DNA of 43,552 nucleotides from Sedimentisphaerales bacterium (GTDB lineage Bacteria > Planctomycetota > Phycisphaerae > Sedimentisphaerales > Anaerobacaceae): NCBI GenBank assembly GCA_030611315.1, contig JAUWPZ010000013.1:1-43552 (forward strand). The letters run 5' to 3'. Positions 1 to 8,569 of the stretch are shown in pieces. The number at the start of each line of letters is the position of its first letter. The stretch's first letter is position 1. The notes under the pieces are model-generated. The model made no database searches and was not told the origin of the DNA. It worked only from the letters and a program-made list of their open reading frames with translations. The position numbers and the translations under genes were made by a program.

Positions 1-185
1 GTATCAAGAATAGTCTCTAACTCAACAATTAATTGATTTCTATCAAAATCCTCGACTACGAAGTCAATTCGTCCAAACTCAGTGGTAATCTCCTGCCCAA
101 TCTTGGTCGCTATGCTGAAATTCAAACATCTTGCCAGAAAACCCAAGTTATTCAACAGCGTCCATTGAACAAGGTTCTCATTCAT
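1..185 (-). CDS. Truncated unknown protein (N-terminal 61 residues), possibly nuclease-like
   Basis: This reading frame begins with an ATG at 185 (minus strand), preceded by an AAGGA ribosome binding site about five bases upstream, and runs off the left edge of the window without a stop. Only 61 residues are visible. The segment TEFGRIDFVVEDFDRNQLIV has the hydrophobic strand, acidic residue, strand pattern found in PD-(D/E)XK nuclease-fold proteins, where an aspartate is followed by an E-x-K. Here the second part reads VELE rather than E-x-K, so the catalytic lysine is not evident and the assignment is only a guess. It lies 55 bases downstream of argF in the same direction and may be cotranscribed with the arginine genes. 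It could equally be an unrelated conserved hypothetical protein. Confidence 0.5.
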   Translation of the reverse strand, partial: MNENLVQWTLLNNLGFLARCLNFSIATKIGQEITTEFGRIDFVVEDFDRNQLIVELETILD

Positions 186-240
186 GATCCTTACCCATTT
201 CAATAATATCAAAAGTCAATTCTTGCATGCACCTTTATTC

Positions 241-1148
241 TCAACTCATCAGTTTTTTCAGCAGTGCCCGCTGGAAGTGGAGGCGGTTCTCGGCCTGGTC
301 GAACATAATCGAATTGGGCGACTCTGTCACTTCGTCGGTGATTTCGTAGCCGCGTTTGGCCGGCAGGCAGTGCATAACTTTTACATCATCCGGCGCGGCC
401 TTGACCAGCTCGGTATTAACCTGGAAACCTGCAAAGTCCGCCAGTCGCTTTTGCTTTTCCTCCTCCTGCCCCATGCTGACCCAGGTGTCGGTATAGATAA
501 TATCGGCGCCGGCAACCGCCTGGACCGCGTCGCTGATTTGCAGGACGCTACCGGCTGAGGCCTGATTCGCCGCCTGGATGGTCTCGTCGTCAAGCTCATA
601 TCCGTTCGGCGAGGCGACAACCATTTTCATACCCAGCTTCGCGCAGGCGAAGGCCAGCGAGCGGGCCACGTTATTGCCGTCGCCGATAAAGGCGATTTTC
701 ACGCCTTCTATCCGTTCGCAATGCTCCTGTATAGTTAGCACATCGGCCATCGCCTGGCAGGGATGCGAGCAGTCCGTCAGTGCGTTTATCACCGGGACCG
801 TTGCGTAAGCGGCCAGCTCGGTGACGGTGCCGTGCTCGAAGGTCCGTGCCATTATGCCGTCAACATATCGGCTCATTACCCTCGCCATATCTTTGACCGG
901 CTCGCGCTTGCCGATACCGCCGATGTCTTCGGGCTTGACGTAAATCACACTGCCGTCGAGGTTTGTCATGGCGACCTGGAAACTGATTCTGGTCCGCAGG
1001 CTCGGCTTCTCGAATAGCATTGCCAGGACCTTGCCGGTGAGGCATAAATCTCTGCCGCCTTCGCCGTATAAACTTTTTAATTCAGCGCTTATTTGCAGCA
1101 GCTCTTTGAGCAGCTCTGCCGGGCAATCGTTTATGCAAAGGAAATCTT

Positions 1149-1152
<4 letters not shown>
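241..1152 (-). CDS. argF: Ornithine carbamoyltransferase
   Basis: Transfers the carbamoyl group from carbamoyl phosphate to ornithine to make citrulline, in the arginine pathway in the cytosol. The 303-residue length is normal for the family. The carbamoyl-phosphate loop is visible as FEKPSLRTR at about residue 48, followed by HPCQAMAD in the middle and the ornithine-loop motif HCLPAKRG near residue 260. WVSMGQE is the usual neighbour of the substrate-binding loop. The start codon overlaps the argD stop in an ATGA, which implies translational coupling and fixes the start. N-acetylornithine or N-succinylornithine carbamoyltransferases are related alternatives, but nothing visible points to them, and the upstream argD supports the ordinary ornithine route. 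It is the last recognisable gene of the arginine operon. Confidence 0.93.
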
Positions 1153-2330
<1,178 letters not shown>

Positions 2331-2333
<3 letters not shown>

Positions 2334-2365
2334 AACTCGCATCTCGTATTTTGCTTATCATATTA
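2331..2365. repeat. Short degenerate heptamer tract at the argD 5' end
   Basis: About three units with seven-base spacing (aactcgc, atctcgt, attttgc on the plus strand) cover the argD start region. The tract is short and imperfect, so it could be chance. It matters because it bears on the choice of argD start codon and resembles the longer seven-base tracts elsewhere in the window. Confidence 0.25.
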
Positions 2366-2371
2366 CGTTAC

Positions 2372-2421
2372 TGTCATTCCTGCCCCGCATCGTGGTGCGG
2401 GATAAACTCCAGCAGGAATCC
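2372..2421. repeat. Palindromic intergenic repeat (nested hairpin)
   Basis: An outer inverted repeat, ATTCCTGC (2376-2383) and GCAGGAAT (2412-2419), encloses an inner one, CCCGCA (2384-2389) and TGCGGG (2396-2401). The TGTCATTCC...GGAATCC frame resembles the interspersed palindromes of the cattccNgc/gcNggaat type seen in many bacterial genomes. It lies between argD and the small membrane protein gene and could fold in the operon mRNA. There is no T-run after it, so it is not a standard terminator. Confidence 0.5.
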
Positions 2422-2458
2422 ATTCCGTTATCATTTGCTCAAACTAGGTACTTTCTAT

Positions 2459-2489
2459 TGTCATTCTGAGGCGAAGCCGAAGAATCTCA
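2459..2489. repeat. REP-like element with GGCGAAGCC hairpin
   Basis: The element starts with TTGTCATTCTGAGG, contains the small hairpin GGC-GAA-GCC and ends with GAAGAATCTC; ATTCT and AGAAT form an outer pair. The same TGTCATTC start is found in the palindrome at 2372. Sequences of this form recur in many environmental genomes, from memory; copy number in this genome cannot be judged from one window. Confidence 0.45.
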
Positions 2490-2504
2490 CTTTTAACCCT
2501 GCCT

Positions 2505-2837
2505 TTACTCGTTTGCTCTCTCGGTTGCTGCCCGTTGCTCTCTCAATAAACGCACTTCCTGGGTGAGTTTTTCTAATAACCCGAAGGGCAGAGTTCCACG
2601 GGCTTGCCCGTGGGTGAATGGGAACTCGCCCGAAGGGCGTCGAGCGAAGCTCGTAAAGTGGAAGCAAGTGCCACGGGCTTGCCCGTGGGTATCTACTTGT
2701 CCCAGAATTCTTCGCCTGACTTTGATGGCGTGAATAACATATATAATGGGTGGCAGAAGAACCACACAGTAGAGAAGAATAAGCATCAACCCCGGTGCGA
2801 CTATAGTCCAGTAAGCCAACGTCTCGCTTATCATCAT
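2505..2837 (-). CDS. Small membrane protein with an in-frame repeat cassette
   Basis: Function unknown. After the start (MMISETLAYW) there is one long hydrophobic segment, about residues 8-34, then a basic stretch (KVRRRI) and a C-terminal charged, coiled-coil-like segment (LTQEVRLLREQRAATE). Between them lie about 35 residues encoded by a palindromic repeat cassette, giving THGQARGT twice in the same frame. The ATG pair at 2837/2834 follows an AAAGGGG ribosome binding site. A GTG at 2861 overlaps the argB stop in a GTGA and is an alternative, coupled start that adds eight residues. The gene is cotranscribed with argB and argD. Its homologue without the repeat would presumably be about 75 residues long. 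It may be a single-pass accessory protein of the arginine operon or a passenger. Confidence 0.6.
   Translation of the reverse strand: MMISETLAYWTIVAPGLMLILLYCVVLLPPIIYVIHAIKVRRRILGQVDTHGQARGTCFHFTSFARRPSGEFPFTHGQARGTLPFGLLEKLTQEVRLLREQRAATERANE
2581..2691. repeat. Composite palindrome cassette inside a reading frame
   Basis: Two copies of CCACGGGCTTGCCCGTGGGT (2597-2616 and 2672-2691), each an 8-bp stem with a two-base loop, flank two further hairpins with GAA loops: CGCCC-GAA-GGGCG (2628-2640) and CGAGC-GAA-GCTCG (2642-2654). A shorter CCC-GAA-GGG lies at 2581-2589. The two large copies are 75 bases apart, a multiple of three, so they are read in the same frame within the small membrane protein gene. 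The dense stem-loops suggest a REP/BIME-like interspersed element. Confidence 0.7.
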
Positions 2838-2857
2838 TGCCCCTTTCAATTTAACCT

Positions 2858-3736
2858 TCACTGTTTAACTATTTCGGTTCCGATACCTTTATCGGTATAG
2901 ATTTCGAGCAATAATGAATGAGCGATTCGCCCGTCGATAATATGTGCTTTTTTGACTTCCGCGTCTAATGCCTTGAGGCAGGCCTCGACCTTCGGGAACA
3001 TCGCGTCGGTGATAATACCGGCCTCAATCATTTCCTTTATCTGCGTTTCGTCCAGGCTCGAAATCCAACTGTTCTCATCTTCGATGTTGGTTCGTATCCC
3101 GTGTGTATCGCTTACGACAACGAGCTTTTCGGCGACGACTCCCGCTGCCACCATACCGGCGGCGCTGTCGGCGTTGACATTTAACTTGCCGCCCGCCCGG
3201 TTCTTGGCTACCGACGCGATGACCGGTATGGTCCCGTCGGCGCAGAGCGTCTTGAGCAGTTGAGCATTGATATCGACAACCTGCCCGACTAATCCGAGGT
3301 CGATTTTTCGTCCATCTTCGCCGGCCAGTCTCAGCGTCTCGGCAAACAACACGCAGCTGCTCAGAGAATGCAGCGCCATCGGCTCGCATCCCAGCTCGGT
3401 GAGGGTCCGGCAGATTGGCGTATTGATTTTATGCACGAGCGTATGCTCGGCTATCGTCAGGGTCCGCTCATCGGTATATCGGCGTCCCTGAACCCAGACA
3501 GGCTCGAGGCCGGCCTCGTTCATCGCCCTTGTAATGGCCTTTCCGCCGCCGTGGACGATAATCGGCTGCATTCCGACGGTAGCCATAAAGGCGATATCGG
3601 TCAGCAGCTTTTTCTGCAGGGAGTCGTCGTCGAGGACACTGCCGCCGAGCTTGACGACCACGATTCGGCCGCGAAACTGGCGGATATATCCCATCGCCTC
3701 AATGAGGGCACCGGCTTTTGCAATAGCTTCTTTCAC
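2858..3736 (-). CDS. argB: Acetylglutamate kinase
   Basis: Phosphorylates N-acetylglutamate with ATP, the second step of arginine synthesis. The amino acid kinase fold is shown by VVVKLGGSVLDD (catalytic lysine), the HGGGKAI motif that binds substrate, GLVGQVVDIN, and NVNADSAAGMVA. The segment before KLGG (EAMGYIRQFRGR) matches the N-terminal helix typical of arginine-inhibited enzymes, which suggests feedback control (inference from family knowledge). I choose the GTG at 3736 (VKEAIAKAG) because an AGGAG lies eight bases upstream; an ATG at 3757 would add seven residues but places that site inside the gene. It is the first gene of the operon. The stop overlaps a possible GTG start of the next gene. 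Confidence 0.93.
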   Translation of the reverse strand: MKEAIAKAGALIEAMGYIRQFRGRIVVVKLGGSVLDDDSLQKKLLTDIAFMATVGMQPIIVHGGGKAITRAMNEAGLEPVWVQGRRYTDERTLTIAEHTLVHKINTPICRTLTELGCEPMALHSLSSCVLFAETLRLAGEDGRKIDLGLVGQVVDINAQLLKTLCADGTIPVIASVAKNRAGGKLNVNADSAAGMVAAGVVAEKLVVVSDTHGIRTNIEDENSWISSLDETQIKEMIEAGIITDAMFPKVEACLKALDAEVKKAHIIDGRIAHSLLLEIYTDKGIGTEIVKQ

Positions 3737-3775
3737 GACAATAACTCCTGTAAACACCGCCTGAACAAGCTGACA

Positions 3776-3804
3776 AGTGTATTGGCGAATAAATGATTAG
3801 TCAA
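3776..3804 (-). promoter_or_regulatory. Candidate sigma-70-type promoter of the arg operon
   Basis: On the minus strand TTGACT (3804-3799) and TACACT (3781-3776) are separated by 17 bases, about 40 bases upstream of the argB ribosome binding site. This fits a -35/-10 pair with four or five matches in each hexamer. No clear ARG-box operator was recognised. Confidence 0.4.
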
Positions 3805-3928
3805 GCTATATTTGCTTTTGACTTTGCGTGGGGTGCCCGTCAAGATTATAGGTAGATTTTTTTGTGCCTTTGGCTCCGCTCAGGACAAGCTTGCGTATTG
3901 CGGAGATGAGAGAAGAAGGGCGAAGAAA

Positions 3929-5563
3929 TCAGGGGGATTTGGTTTTTCGGTAATTGATGCCTTTTGCGTCGAGGCGTTTGAGATGATGGCTTAGGGCGGC
4001 GATGAATCGTTCGTAGTTTTTCGCTTCCTTTTGAGACCACGCGATTTCGGCGAGGGCGAGAGCCCGCGGATATGCCATATAGTCACGATGGGCGGCGGTT
4101 GAAATATATTCGCCCCATAGCTGTGCCTGGATGCCCAATACATGTTTTACATTTTGAGGCTGGATCTGCTTTGGGAGAGGGTCATACTCATAGACCCTGC
4201 TGAGGGGGATAAAGCCGCCTATGGCGCGCGGCTCGGATTCCTTCGGGCCCTGATAGTAGTCGAAATACGTGTGCGAGGTCGGGGCCATTACCACATCGTG
4301 GCCAGCGTTGGCTGCGGTGATACCGCCCTGTTCGCCTCGCCAGGACATGACGGTAGCGCCGGGTGCAAGGCCTCCCTGGAGTATTTCGTCCCAGCCGACG
4401 AGCCGTCGGCCCTTGTTGGTCAGAAATGTATCCATCTGCCTGATGAACCAGCTGTGCAATTCGTGCGCATCCTTGAGTTTCAATCGCTTCATCTGTGCCT
4501 GCATTTCGCCATCGCGTGCCCAGTGCCCGGTGTCTGCCTCATCACCGCCGATATGGATCTGTCTGCCGGGGAACAGCTCGATCACTTCGCTCAGCACGTT
4601 TTGGAGGAAGGCGACCGTTTCGGGGCGCGGTGCGATCAGTCCCTTAGTCCTGCCCCACCGCTGCTCGGGCGGCAACTCGGCGAGGTGGCCCGTGTTGATG
4701 CCCAGTTCCGGGTAGGCGACGATGGCCGCACCAGTGTGGAACGGCATCTCGATCTCCGGAACAATTGTGATGTGGCGATCCGCGGCGTAACGGACGATCC
4801 GGCGAATATCGTCCTGCGTGTAGAAGCCGCCGACATATCGGCCGTCTTTGGTTTTTCGGCGGGAGCGGTCCATCTTCGAGCCGATCTGTGTTAGTTTGGG
4901 ATACTCGTTGATTTCAATCCGCCAGCCCTCATTGTCGGTAAAATGTACCTGCAGACGGTTGAGTTTATGCAGGGCCATGTTGTCGATGAAGCACAAGAGG
5001 TCGGGCATGGGTATGAAATGCCGGGCGGGGTCAACTAAAAGGCCTCGCCACTTGAAACGCGGATAGTCGGTGATCTTTATGCAGGGTACCTGCCAGGATG
5101 AATTATCAACTTTTGTTTTACTAAAGATAGACGGGGGTAGAAGCTGGAGCAAAGTTTGGATGCCATAGAAAAGGCCGGCCGGTCTTCGGGCACGAATCAG
5201 GATTCGCTGTTCGGTAACTTCGAGAGTGTATCCCTCATCGGCGAGGGCAGAGGGCCGGCGGTCGAGCGCCAACTCGATGGTCTTCTCACGCCCTTGAGGA
5301 TTGGCGGAGCATTGCAAAGAAAAACCCATTGGGCCAGCCAGAGCGTCAATCAGCTTGGCCGCCTCGGCTTGCGTATCGGCTTTGGCAATTACGCGAGTGG
5401 ATGGTGTGATGATAAAGACGCCATCTGATAGCTCAACCGATACGGGCAAAGGGATAACATTCACGCTTTGATTGCGATGTTCGGCTGCAATTGCAAGGGC
5501 CGGATTCAGGCAAGCTGCTGCGAGGGCAGCGAGAATTACAGCTAAATGTAATTTATGACTCAT
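3929..5563 (-). CDS. Secreted beta-N-acetylhexosaminidase (GH20)
   Basis: Removes terminal N-acetylglucosamine or N-acetylgalactosamine from glycans by substrate-assisted catalysis. A signal peptide occupies about residues 1-27 (hydrophobic LAVILAALAAACLN, cleavage near AIAA). An N-terminal GH20b-like domain (about 35-160) precedes the TIM barrel, which starts at YPRFKWRGLLVDPARHF. The catalytic Asp-Glu pair is D341-E342 in HIGGDEADTGHW. Length (544) is typical. The start is supported by AGGAG six to seven bases upstream. It lies 20 bases downstream of the DUF819 membrane protein gene and is probably cotranscribed with it. The substrate could be chitin-like oligomers, host-type glycans or peptidoglycan fragments; the sequence does not decide. 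Confidence 0.9.
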   Translation of the reverse strand: MSHKLHLAVILAALAAACLNPALAIAAEHRNQSVNVIPLPVSVELSDGVFIITPSTRVIAKADTQAEAAKLIDALAGPMGFSLQCSANPQGREKTIELALDRRPSALADEGYTLEVTEQRILIRARRPAGLFYGIQTLLQLLPPSIFSKTKVDNSSWQVPCIKITDYPRFKWRGLLVDPARHFIPMPDLLCFIDNMALHKLNRLQVHFTDNEGWRIEINEYPKLTQIGSKMDRSRRKTKDGRYVGGFYTQDDIRRIVRYAADRHITIVPEIEMPFHTGAAIVAYPELGINTGHLAELPPEQRWGRTKGLIAPRPETVAFLQNVLSEVIELFPGRQIHIGGDEADTGHWARDGEMQAQMKRLKLKDAHELHSWFIRQMDTFLTNKGRRLVGWDEILQGGLAPGATVMSWRGEQGGITAANAGHDVVMAPTSHTYFDYYQGPKESEPRAIGGFIPLSRVYEYDPLPKQIQPQNVKHVLGIQAQLWGEYISTAAHRDYMAYPRALALAEIAWSQKEAKNYERFIAALSHHLKRLDAKGINYRKTKSP

Positions 5564-5583
5564 TGCTTACTCCTGTTTATCCA

Positions 5584-6753
5584 TTAACCACTTAATATAT
5601 AGCAGAGCCAGGCGGTGAGGAGCGCTCCGTAGTTTCCGATGGCATATCCCAGAAGGGCCATTAAGATACTTACGGGTACGAGCTTTTTGTTGTGATGAGA
5701 GGCGACGACAGGGGCACTTGCAACGCCGCCGATATTCGCGGCACTGGCAATCGCAGTAGAATGCACATCCACTCTCAATAGATATGCACCAAGCACACAA
5801 AAGGCCCCGTGCACGGCTATCCAGAGATAGCACGCCAGAATAAACCATCCAGCGGAACCTGCAAGGCCGGAGACATCGGCTTTAGCTCCCATGTTCGCAA
5901 CAAAGATATAGACAAGGGCCATTGCGAGTTCATGGCTGGCGGGGATACGCCTTGCCGGGGTCAATGAAAGCAAAAGGCCCATTGTTGTGATTAAGAGAAT
6001 CTTCCAGGCGGAGGCAGTTAAAACCGGTTTAAGCTCAGGAAGTTTGCCTGAAAAAATTTCCGCGGCCCATGTGCAAACGAAGCCAAGAACAAGAAGATAG
6101 AGGAAATGCCTCATTTTAACGCTTTGCTGCGGGCCTTTTTGGGTTTGGGACATTTCAAGCATCCGGATTCGTTTTTCGTCCACCCGTGTAAAACGATTAA
6201 AGAATTTGGCAAAGCTTTTCGAGCCGAGCAGAATCGGCAGCCATATAATATAAACAAGATTATCACCAAGGACCGCAAGTCCGAATCCCTGTCCGCTTGT
6301 ATTAAGCCCTTCAGAAACAGCGGCCATATTGCCCGTACCGCCGATCCAGCTTCCAGCGAGCGTACCAAAAGCCTTCCATATATCTTCAGGCAGTCTGTTC
6401 TTAACGAGTAAAAAAGCTATCGGGGCGCCAAGCACTACGCCGGCAGTACCGAAAAGCATTACGAAGATTCCCCTGCCCATAATTTTTACCGTCGATGCAA
6501 CATCCACCTTTAAGAGCATTATTATAAGAAACATGGGCAATACGGTTGAACTCAGCCAATCATACACCGGCGAAGTTCTGGTCAATATGCCGGTGTTTGA
6601 CATTACGGCAGGTAAGGCGTAGATAAAAATCAACGGTGGAAAATAATTGAAGAGCTTCCATTTGGTTCGCTCTTCCAGCAAAAAGAAAAAGGCCCCAACA
6701 CCGCAAAGAATTGTTAAAACTCCTACCGGACTGGAAATATATGAATCATTCAT
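5584..6753 (-). CDS. DUF819 family integral membrane protein
   Basis: A 389-residue polytopic protein with about ten to twelve hydrophobic segments. It has the two conserved glycine-rich segments of the DUF819 (YjcL) family: GSWIGGTGNMAAV at about residue 138 and ASAANIGGVASAPVV near residue 340. The internal similarity of these segments suggests two inverted halves, as in some secondary transporters. The function of the family is not established. It is the first gene of a two-gene unit with the GH20 hexosaminidase, which hints at transport of an amino sugar or a muropeptide-like product, but that is inference only. The start has AGGA four to five bases upstream. Confidence 0.85.
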   Translation of the reverse strand: MNDSYISSPVGVLTILCGVGAFFFLLEERTKWKLFNYFPPLIFIYALPAVMSNTGILTRTSPVYDWLSSTVLPMFLIIMLLKVDVASTVKIMGRGIFVMLFGTAGVVLGAPIAFLLVKNRLPEDIWKAFGTLAGSWIGGTGNMAAVSEGLNTSGQGFGLAVLGDNLVYIIWLPILLGSKSFAKFFNRFTRVDEKRIRMLEMSQTQKGPQQSVKMRHFLYLLVLGFVCTWAAEIFSGKLPELKPVLTASAWKILLITTMGLLLSLTPARRIPASHELAMALVYIFVANMGAKADVSGLAGSAGWFILACYLWIAVHGAFCVLGAYLLRVDVHSTAIASAANIGGVASAPVVASHHNKKLVPVSILMALLGYAIGNYGALLTAWLCYILSG

Positions 6754-6852
6754 AGTTCCTGGCCTTGGACACAGAGATTTCCCGTATATCTTTGCCTAGC
6801 TTTGCTGTTGAGCTTTTTCCCATAGAATGCCAGGGACTCCCGGCTAAACAAA

Positions 6853-6873
6853 CCCCCGAATAAATTTGGGGGC
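6853..6873. repeat. CCCCCGAA/TTTGGGGG hairpin
   Basis: A stem of eight pairs, including one G-T, with a TAAA loop. It lies in the 161-base gap between the sulfatase end and the DUF819 start. Its form, flanked by aaac and ctaaat, resembles interspersed hairpin elements; only one copy is present here. Confidence 0.35.
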
Positions 6874-6888
6874 TAAATATAATTGATG

Positions 6889-6916
6889 CCGCAAAAGGAA
6901 TTGCGGTGTTTTTTTT
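6889..6916. terminator. Hairpin with T-run at the sulfatase 3' end
   Basis: CCGCAA (6889-6894) pairs with TTGCGG (6901-6906), followed on the plus strand by eight T residues (6909-6916). Read on the minus strand it lies directly after the sulfatase stop codon and follows an A-run, with only weakly T-rich sequence after it. It may end minus-strand transcription of the sulfatase or stop antisense transcripts coming from the left. Confidence 0.4.
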
Positions 6917-8360
6917 AATTGGTCCTGCGTTTTGTTTTGGTTTTTTGCTCTTTTTTATCTGTTTTTATTGACTTCCATTTCCCGCTGCCGGCGGGTAGGT
7001 CGGGGACTTTTTTGGTTTCGGAATAACGGGGCGGGAAACCTTCGAGCGGTTTATTGGCGGGAAAGGAATCCAGGACTTTGCGGAGTTTGTTTTTCGCTGC
7101 GACAACGTCGGGGTCGGCGCTTTCGGCGAGATTGTTCTTCTCGTAAGGGTCGGCGGCCAGGTCGTACAGTCGGCCGTCAACATGGAGGATAAATCGCTTG
7201 TCGCGGATGAAGCGGTTGTCGCCAATCTGGGAGAAAATCCACTTTCGCCGCGGGCCGGGAGTGTCTTTGAGGATGGGGACGATGGATTGGCCGTCGATTT
7301 TCACGCCATCGGGCAATGGGGCCCCGGCGAGTCGGGCAAAGGTCGGGAGCATGTCACTGATATCGGAAAGCTCCGAAGTAACGCTGCCCGGCTTGATAGT
7401 TGCCGGCCAGTTGGCAATGAGCGGCGTGTGGGCGCCTTTGTCCGATTTATTGCCCTTGGCCTTGTTGAGCTGTTCCTGGCCCCAGGCTTTGCCGCCGGAA
7501 CTGCTGCCGTTATCTCCGGTGTAAAAGATGACGGTATTGTCCCGGATGCCGAGTTTGTCCAATGTTCGAACCAAACGACCAATCAGGTAGTCGGCATATT
7601 GAACCATGCCTCGGTAAAGCTGCTTTTTGTCGGCTCCTTTTTGGAGCTTGTCGCGGTTGTGCGGAGTGGGCGAGAAAGGGCCGTGGGTGAGTATCATCGG
7701 GTAATAGACCATAAAGGGGCCATCCCGGTGACGCTTGACGAAGTCGATAAGGAAATCGTTGACGACGTCGGGGCCGAACTGGTCGTGGACTTTGCGTTTG
7801 CCGTTGGTAATGATGTATGGATTCCAATAGCGTTCGGCGCTGGGGGGATTGCCGGTTTCAAAGCCGCTCCAGAGACAATGCTCATCGAAGCCGTGCTTCT
7901 TGAGGGCATCGGGATGGGCGCGGAGGTCGTTGACCTGCCATTTGCCGCCGATAGCGGTTGCGTAGCCGGCTTTTTTCAGGAGGCGCGCGAAGGTGATTTC
8001 GCGGTTCCAGTCGAAATACTGACCGCCCCATCGCGGAGCATCGTGGTGTTTTATCCAGCCGTTGCGAAATGGATAGCGGCCGGTAAGCAGCATGTTCCTC
8101 GTGGGTGTGCAGATAGGGGTAACCCAGAAGGTTTCAAACCTCAACCCTCCGGCGGCGAGCTCGTCGAGGACGGGGGTGGCTTTTTCTTCGCTGCCGTAAC
8201 AGCCGAGCCAGTCGCGGCTGCAGTCGTCGGTCATAATGAAGATGATATTGGGCCTGCCGGCGCGGGATGCTTTTTTGTCTGCAAAGGTACATCCCTGCAG
8301 GGCCAGGGTACTTAAAAGCGATTTTTTCAGGAAATCCCTGCGTTTAATTGGCTGAGTCAT
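6915..8360 (-). CDS. Exported sulfatase, arylsulfatase family
   Basis: Hydrolyses sulfate esters, probably on polysaccharides. From the ATG at 8360 (MTQPIKRRDF) the protein has a Tat motif (RRDFLKK) and a hydrophobic stretch ending LQGC, a possible lipobox, so it may be a Tat lipoprotein. Metal-binding aspartates are in FIMTDD (about residues 41-46), and the formylglycine site is C84 in CTPTR. Further family features are GGKWQVNDL and TGDNGSSSGGK. The start is set by GGAG eight bases upstream; a TTG five codons earlier would overlap that site. Length is about 481 residues. It needs a formylglycine-generating activity, and none that looks catalytically complete is in this window. It diverges from the GH43 gene. 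Confidence 0.92.
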   Translation of the reverse strand: MTQPIKRRDFLKKSLLSTLALQGCTFADKKASRAGRPNIIFIMTDDCSRDWLGCYGSEEKATPVLDELAAGGLRFETFWVTPICTPTRNMLLTGRYPFRNGWIKHHDAPRWGGQYFDWNREITFARLLKKAGYATAIGGKWQVNDLRAHPDALKKHGFDEHCLWSGFETGNPPSAERYWNPYIITNGKRKVHDQFGPDVVNDFLIDFVKRHRDGPFMVYYPMILTHGPFSPTPHNRDKLQKGADKKQLYRGMVQYADYLIGRLVRTLDKLGIRDNTVIFYTGDNGSSSGGKAWGQEQLNKAKGNKSDKGAHTPLIANWPATIKPGSVTSELSDISDMLPTFARLAGAPLPDGVKIDGQSIVPILKDTPGPRRKWIFSQIGDNRFIRDKRFILHVDGRLYDLAADPYEKNNLAESADPDVVAAKNKLRKVLDSFPANKPLEGFPPRYSETKKVPDLPAGSGKWKSIKTDKKEQKTKTKRRTN

Positions 8361-8395
8361 AATGTTTTGCTCCAAATTACGTCAAGATTTAAGCA

Positions 8396-8426
8396 TTGAG
8401 TAAAACGAATTACTCTTAACTATAAT
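8396..8426 (+). promoter_or_regulatory. Inverted repeat next to a TATAAT box
   Basis: GAGTAA (8398-8403) and TTACTC (8410-8415) form a perfect six-base inverted repeat with a six-base spacer, seven bases before a consensus TATAAT (8421-8426) on the plus strand. The best -35 match, TTGAGT at 8396, has a long 19-base spacing. It lies between the divergent sulfatase and GH43 genes and could be an operator for either. Confidence 0.3.
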
Positions 8427-8569
8427 ACGCTATGGGCCGTTGGAAAAACAAGGATTTAATGGGTGTATGAAAAACGGCAGAAATAGTTGGAAGTTTTGGG
8501 AGAAATATAGTCATATAGTTTATCGAAATGTTGCGAAGCGACTTATTTGTTCAACAAGGAGATTCGAAT

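Noticed and set aside
3860-3905. Small gene in the argB to GH20 gap
   Set aside because: Open frames on both strands are short, lack ribosome binding sites and overlap the 3' end of the hexosaminidase gene.
7182-8315. Long plus-strand open frame (377 codons) across the sulfatase
   Set aside because: It is antisense to a sulfatase with all catalytic motifs; its composition (valine- and glycine-rich, no motif) is that of a shadow frame in GC-rich DNA.
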